DNA from: an uncultured Thermomicrobiales bacterium
GTDB taxonomy: Bacteria; Chloroflexota; Chloroflexia; Thermomicrobiales; UBA6265
Length of the DNA: 10,974 nucleotides
Assembly (NCBI GenBank): GCA_902806365.1
Contig: CADCWJ010000787.1
Coordinates: forward strand, 1 to 10,974
Direction: 5' to 3'
The notes below the pieces were generated by a model. It was not told the origin of the DNA, did not search any database, and saw only the letters and a program-made list of their open reading frames with translations. This document shows, piece after piece, positions 7,862 through 10,974 of this stretch (positions within the stretch are counted from its first letter, which is position 1; each line of letters starts with the position of its first letter). The translations under genes were made by a program, and so were the position numbers.

Positions 7862-8055
7862 CCAATGCAAAGGCGGCTCGCGGGAGGAATCCCCTGGCGC
7901 TGTCATCCCGGCAGCTCCATTCCAGCCGATCGTGGATCGGCTGGTCGTGACCTTTGGACCTTTCGGTCGATCCCCCCGCAATCGCCAACAGACGCCCTGG
8001 GCCGACATGGCGACGATCGCTATGCAACAACGTGTTTCCGTAGGTTCGAACGTTC
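7862..8055. other. Intergenic region between convergent corA and hydrolase genes
   Basis: This 194-base gap between two converging genes contains one clear structure, the inverted repeat at 7922-7944. I see no tRNA-like fold, small gene with a good ribosome binding site, or other repeat in the remainder; open frames crossing it are shadows running into the hydrolase. Confidence 0.6.
7922..7944. terminator. Bidirectional hairpin terminator candidate
   Basis: CCAGCCGATC and GATCGGCTGG are perfect 10-base inverted arms around a GTG loop. The hairpin lies 60 bases beyond the corA stop and about 111 bases beyond the hydrolase stop on the other strand, exactly where a shared terminator is expected. 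Neither side has a T-run, which is common for terminators of GC-rich bacteria. Its symmetry also allows a protein-binding site, but the convergent position favours termination. Confidence 0.55.
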
Positions 8056-9489
8056 CTAGGCATCATCATCCCGGTGGCGCTCGATCAGCCGCGCCGATGC
8101 GCCCAGATCGTCGTCGTCATGGTCGATCGGGTACGCCGCGTCCTCGTCCTCGTCGCCATAGGGATCGTCTCCGAGGGCGGTCGATTCCTCGAGCTGCTCG
8201 CGTGCCATGGCCGCGATCAGCACCGGGTCGGCCATCCCCGATGTCTGCATCTCGATCCCCTTGGCGGCCGCCACGGAGGTCACCCAGGTCGCCGCTTCGG
8301 CCGTCCACGATGGCAGCTCCGCGTAGAGGCAGTGCCCGCCGGACGGGTACCAGGCGAGCGTGCCGAGGGCACCCAGGCGCGTGGCCAGCAATTCCGATTC
8401 GGACGGTGGCACGACCAGATCACGGGCTCCACCGAAGATCAGGACCGGACAGCGTACATCCCGGGCGACGTCGTGCAGCGAGAAGCGGTCCGCCTGCTCC
8501 CAGAGGTCGAGCTCGGGATCGTCAGCCAGGGAATCGAACTGGGCAAGCAGCAACGGGCTGGCCCGATGGAGCCACCGGGCGGGATCGTAGGGTGGGGTGA
8601 CGGCAACGGCGCAGAGGATCCGGCGATCGTAGGCGGCGCAACGGATTGCCTGATTTCCCCCCAGGCTGACGCCGACGACAGACAACTGGGCGGAATCGAT
8701 CATCGGTTCCTGGCGCGGCAGATCGAAAATGCCGTCGAGGATGTCGTCGTCCTCATATCCCCGCCCCGGCAACGATGTCGCTTCGCCGGTTCCGGGGCCG
8801 TCCAGGGCCAGCACGGTCAGGCCGACGCGAAGGAACATCCCCGCCCACGAGAACGTCTCTTCCTTCGACGTGTTAGCGCCATTGAGGAGCACTACGAGCC
8901 CGGTCGGGCGCGTCTGCGGGCCAGGCGTGAGGACGTAGGCGGGAAGCTCCGCCGCGCGCCAGGGAACATGGATTCTCCTGGCCTGGGGATACATGAACGG
9001 CTGGGCCTGGGCGAAGAGTGATGCCGCCGCCGCCCGGCACATGCGGATCGTTCGATCGTCGTCGAATTCCAGGAGCTGGGCAACGTGATAGCTCAGCGCG
9101 GCGAGGCGGCGGGCTTGCGCCGCTTCGACGGGATTCTTGGAGGATGCCTGACGCCGGTAGTCACCCAGATAGCGTTGCGCGGTCTCGATCCACTTGTCGG
9201 CCCATTGATCGGGTGCACGAATACCGCGGAGCGTGGTCTCCAGGACATCGGTGGGAATGCCCAGCGCGAGAATGCGGGCACGCATCCCGGCAGACAACAC
9301 CCTTGCGGATCGAATCCGGAGCACCCGCCGGGCCGACCGGGAGTCCAGCCGGCGCACCCAGCGCCAGGCATCCGGCGCGTATCGCCATTGCGGCAGCGCT
9401 ATCCGCTCGTCGCTCGGAGTGCGCGCTTCCCGTTCCGGTTCCAGCTCGTCGCGTGCCCGTTCTTGGGGCGGTGACTGGTCGCTGCTCAT
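8056..9489 (-). CDS. Alpha/beta hydrolase, FrsA / 2,6-dihydropseudooxynicotine hydrolase type
   Basis: The product has 477 residues from the ATG at 9489, chosen because GAGG lies 6 bases upstream; a longer frame to 9633 would overlap the macro-domain gene and begin with an Arg-rich, shadow-like stretch. A disordered N-terminus (1 to about 30) and a helical lid (about 60-165, with WADKWIETAQRYL and LSYHVAQLLEFDDDRT) precede the hydrolase fold. Catalytic features are complete: the oxyanion segment LLNGANTSKEE (201-211), the DGPGTGE strand end (230-236), nucleophile elbow GVSLGG with Ser275, probable acid Asp357 (GGARDLVVPP) and His386 (GGHCLY). The lid and the NxANTSKEE motif match the FrsA/dihydropseudooxynicotine hydrolase group, whose members cleave C-C or ester bonds; the substrate here cannot be named. 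The last 45 or so residues form a very acidic Asp/Glu tail not expected in the family. It sits 79 bases downstream of the macro-domain gene, possibly on the same transcript. Confidence 0.9.
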   Translation of the reverse strand: MSSDQSPPQERARDELEPEREARTPSDERIALPQWRYAPDAWRWVRRLDSRSARRVLRIRSARVLSAGMRARILALGIPTDVLETTLRGIRAPDQWADKWIETAQRYLGDYRRQASSKNPVEAAQARRLAALSYHVAQLLEFDDDRTIRMCRAAAASLFAQAQPFMYPQARRIHVPWRAAELPAYVLTPGPQTRPTGLVVLLNGANTSKEETFSWAGMFLRVGLTVLALDGPGTGEATSLPGRGYEDDDILDGIFDLPRQEPMIDSAQLSVVGVSLGGNQAIRCAAYDRRILCAVAVTPPYDPARWLHRASPLLLAQFDSLADDPELDLWEQADRFSLHDVARDVRCPVLIFGGARDLVVPPSESELLATRLGALGTLAWYPSGGHCLYAELPSWTAEAATWVTSVAAAKGIEMQTSGMADPVLIAAMAREQLEESTALGDDPYGDEDEDAAYPIDHDDDDLGASARLIERHRDDDA

Positions 9490-9495
9490 GACACG

Positions 9496-9499
9496 CCTC
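9496..9499 (-). promoter_or_regulatory. Ribosome binding site deciding the hydrolase start
   Basis: On the minus strand GAGG lies 6 bases before the ATG at 9489. It favours the 477-residue form over a longer in-frame extension to 9633 that would run into the macro-domain gene. Confidence 0.5.
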
Positions 9500-9568
9500 G
9501 ACTCGCCGGCGGCTGGCAACGTGCGATCGGTGACAAACGGAAGCGCACGATGATCGACGCCATGGCGG

Positions 9569-10186
9569 TCATACGCGCAGACCCCAGAACATCTTCCGCG
9601 CCTCCTGGATTGCGGTGAGCGCCTCCGCGACATCCCCGGCGTCGGTCAGGACAATCGTGATGCGCTCGATACGCGAGGTAAAGCGCCGGAGATGGGCGAC
9701 GATCTCCTCAATCATCACCGCGGTGACCACGTTCGTCGGCAATCGTCCCGGCCCCAGGCCGGAGCCGAGGGGCGGCATCACGATCGAGCGGATACGGTGC
9801 CGGTCAGCCAGTTCCAGCACCGCTGTCGTTGCTCCACGGACGATATCCCGCCGGGTCGGTGCTCCGAGCGCATCGGAGACCACCGCGTGAACGATGATTC
9901 TGACTCCCCGCTCGGCAAGTGATCCCGGATTGGTGGGCACCGCAGTGCCAATGGTAAGGGGGGCCCGGGCCATTGCCTCGCGTTCGATCTCGATGCCCCC
10001 GGCATGCCGGATAGCGCCCGCTAGGCCAACGCCCATCACCCCGCGCCGGTTCGCCGGGCACGCGATGGCCTCTGCCTGGAGATCGAACAAGCTCGACGCC
10101 GAGGCACGAAGGAGCGTTCGCCCGAAACGGACGCCTTCCTCCTGCTCGGCGGAGCTGGAGCCCGAGCTGGCGCTGCCGGAGATCAC
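9569..10186 (-). CDS. Macro-domain (ADP-ribose-binding) protein
   Basis: The product has 205 residues and starts with GTG at 10186; it is the first possible start after an in-frame stop and has AAGGCGGAG just upstream. After a Ser/Gly/Glu-rich leader (1 to about 20) the whole chain is one macro domain. The first ADP-ribose loop reads LQAEAIACPANRRGVMGVGLAGAI (36-59 in two parts: CPANRRGV and MGVGLAGAI), with the conserved Asn46 and Ala-Gly-Ala. Next come GTAVPTNPGSL (80-90) and IIVHAV (97-102), and the second binding loop PPLGSGLGPG (138-147). Macro domains bind ADP-ribose or its derivatives, and some remove ADP-ribose from proteins, nucleic acids or O-acetyl-ADP-ribose. Two details depart from the textbook form: Val-Asn before Pro-Ala-Asn is replaced by Ala-Cys, and one loop Gly by Val53. 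Activity is therefore uncertain, though binding is likely. It precedes the alpha/beta hydrolase on the same strand. Confidence 0.88.
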   Translation of the reverse strand: MISGSASSGSSSAEQEEGVRFGRTLLRASASSLFDLQAEAIACPANRRGVMGVGLAGAIRHAGGIEIEREAMARAPLTIGTAVPTNPGSLAERGVRIIVHAVVSDALGAPTRRDIVRGATTAVLELADRHRIRSIVMPPLGSGLGPGRLPTNVVTAVMIEEIVAHLRRFTSRIERITIVLTDAGDVAEALTAIQEARKMFWGLRV

Positions 10187-10268
10187 CTGCTCCGCCTTGC
10201 ATTCACGATCGCATCATCCATGGGGTGTCATCCAAATTGGGCGTGGGGCATCGCGGAACCTGGCCCAG

Positions 10269-10277
10269 AGTCTAGCA
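10269..10277 (-). promoter_or_regulatory. Possible extended -10 promoter of the macro-domain gene
   Basis: On the minus strand TGCTAGACT has the extended -10 form (TGn before a TAnACT hexamer) about 80 bases before the GTG start of the macro-domain gene and after the palindrome. No good -35 hexamer is found at the right spacing, so this is a tentative call. Confidence 0.27.
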
Positions 10278-10301
10278 CTGTCGCCGCCCGCGGATTGGAC
10301 C

Positions 10302-10337
10302 GACCGACGGAGTCCACCCGGGTGGACTCCGTCGGTC
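10302..10337. terminator. 36-bp perfect palindrome, probable terminator of the beta-propeller gene
   Basis: The two 18-base arms GACCGACGGAGTCCACCC and GGGTGGACTCCGTCGGTC are exact reverse complements with no spacer, centred between 10319 and 10320. In RNA it would fold into a 16-bp stem with a 4-base loop. On the minus strand it begins 34 bases after the stop of the gene at 10372, in the position of a terminator, and ahead of the macro-domain gene. Neither side has a T-run, so a dimeric regulator site or a dispersed palindromic element remains possible. Confidence 0.5.
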
Positions 10338-10371
10338 AAGGGGCGCGCGTGTCGCAGGCACCCCAACCCTG

Positions 10372-10974
10372 TTACTGCTCAGGATCGATCACGCGCAGCT
10401 CGCCGCTGGTGGCATCGACGAAGACGATCCCCTCCGCCAGCCAGGCGACCGCCCCGATCGCGATGCGCTCCGGATTGGCGATCGTCGTCACCTCCGTCCC
10501 GTCGGCCTCCACGATCCGCAGCTCGTCGCCGTCGCTGAGCACGACCTGCCGTCCATCCGGCGACCGGTCGTAGTCGGTCCCCGCAAACGGGATCTGGTCC
10601 AGCGGCGTGCCCGGCGCCGTCACCGATGCCGTGATCAGTTGGCCCCCGGCGACATAGGACAGCTCCCCCAGCGCCGGCTGCACCCGCAGCAGCGAGACGT
10701 CCGCCCCGTACGGGTTGGCGTCGAGTTCGGTCAGCCCACTGCCGTCGATGCGCAGCCACGACTCCTCGGTCAGGACCAGCACGCCGTCCGCCACCGGATA
10801 GGGCCGCAGCAGGCTGGCCAGCCCGCGGTCCCCATCGCCGAGCAGCACATCGTCGAGCAGGATGCGGCTGACCGGGTCGAAGCGGACGACGCGGTACTGG
10901 ACGGGGGACGCGGCGGTCTCGTCGATGCGCTGGTAGAGCAGCTCGTCGCGCGAGAGCCAGCCGAGGGGGGTGTC
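10372..10974 (-). CDS. Partial beta-propeller-like protein (C-terminal 200 residues)
   Basis: The frame is open to the right edge of the window, so the N-terminus is missing; the GTG at 10848 is internal, since convincing coding sequence (LGWLSRDELLYQRID near the edge) precedes it. It ends with TAA at 10372. The visible part is a series of short beta strands separated by polar turns: WLSRDELLYQRID, VQYRVVRFDPVS, DGVLVLTEESWLRIDGSG, ELSYVAGGQLITASV, YDRSPDGRQVVLSDGDELRIVEADG and AVAWLAEGIVFVDATSGELRVIDP. The recurrent pattern of 'SPDGRxVVLSDG-xELxIVxADG' is typical of WD40/TolB-type propeller blades, each binding or scaffolding rather than catalysing. No catalytic motif, membrane segment or signal peptide lies in the visible part. 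Whether a kinase domain, protease or secretion signal precedes it cannot be seen. It is separated from the macro-domain gene by a palindrome and probably belongs to another transcript. Confidence 0.75.
   Translation of the reverse strand, partial: DTPLGWLSRDELLYQRIDETAASPVQYRVVRFDPVSRILLDDVLLGDGDRGLASLLRPYPVADGVLVLTEESWLRIDGSGLTELDANPYGADVSLLRVQPALGELSYVAGGQLITASVTAPGTPLDQIPFAGTDYDRSPDGRQVVLSDGDELRIVEADGTEVTTIANPERIAIGAVAWLAEGIVFVDATSGELRVIDPEQ

Noticed and set aside
7818..8600. 260-codon plus-strand frame starting inside the end of corA
   Set aside because: Arg/Pro/Ser-rich shadow crossing the convergent hairpin into the antisense of the hydrolase; no ribosome binding site.
8074..9021. 315-codon plus-strand frame inside the hydrolase gene
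   Set aside because: It is antisense to a hydrolase with a complete catalytic triad and shows no motif of its own.
9558..9567. 10-base palindrome CGCCATGGCG beyond the macro-domain stop
   Set aside because: It is short, has no loop space for a stable stem and is expected by chance in DNA this GC-rich.
9490..9633. N-terminal extension of the hydrolase to 9633
   Set aside because: It would overlap the macro-domain gene and add an Arg-rich stretch unlike the family; the ATG at 9489 has GAGG at proper spacing.
1..10974. Mobile elements, CRISPR arrays, tRNA or rRNA genes
   Set aside because: No transposase or integrase sequence, regularly spaced repeats or cloverleaf-like segment was seen on either strand.

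Overview
The window is GC-rich bacterial chromosomal DNA (about two-thirds G+C by eye), fully packed with genes, with no sign of phage, transposon, CRISPR or stable RNA genes. The gene repertoire (a DUF58 protein plus BatA-type and double von Willebrand A membrane proteins, followed by a CorA transporter), the GC-rich codons and the Ala/Gly/Asp/Arg-rich proteins resemble Chloroflexota of the Thermomicrobia/Sphaerobacter type. That assignment is an inference from family knowledge, not something the sequence proves.

Left half, plus strand (1-6812): a tightly packed operon of four genes. It starts with the C-terminal 382 residues of a protein with a helical segment and a very long disordered, lysine-free tail. 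Next come a soluble DUF58 protein, a BatA-like membrane protein with one VWA domain, and an 887-residue membrane protein with two VWA domains either side of a degenerate class I glutamine-amidotransferase-like fold. All three junctions are 4-base ATGA overlaps, so translation is probably coupled and the products made in fixed proportion. Such clusters usually also hold a MoxR-type AAA+ ATPase, which would lie left of the window. The likely job is a MoxR/VWA chaperone or envelope-assembly complex, but its substrate is unknown.

Middle (6813-8055): a short gap with a small hairpin, then a monocistronic CorA-type divalent cation channel with its own strong Shine-Dalgarno sequence. A 194-base gap follows, with a 10-bp-stem hairpin placed to end transcription arriving from both sides.

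Right half, minus strand (8056-10974): read leftwards, the end of a beta-propeller-like protein cut by the window edge, a 36-bp perfect palindrome, a macro-domain protein with a GTG start, and an alpha/beta hydrolase of the FrsA / 2,6-dihydropseudooxynicotine hydrolase type with a very acidic C-terminal tail. The macro-domain and hydrolase genes are 79 bases apart and may be co-transcribed.

The most interesting parts are the coupled VWA cassette with its unusual disordered partner, the double-VWA architecture, the 36-bp palindrome and the macro-domain/hydrolase pair. I did not find a convincing entirely new system.
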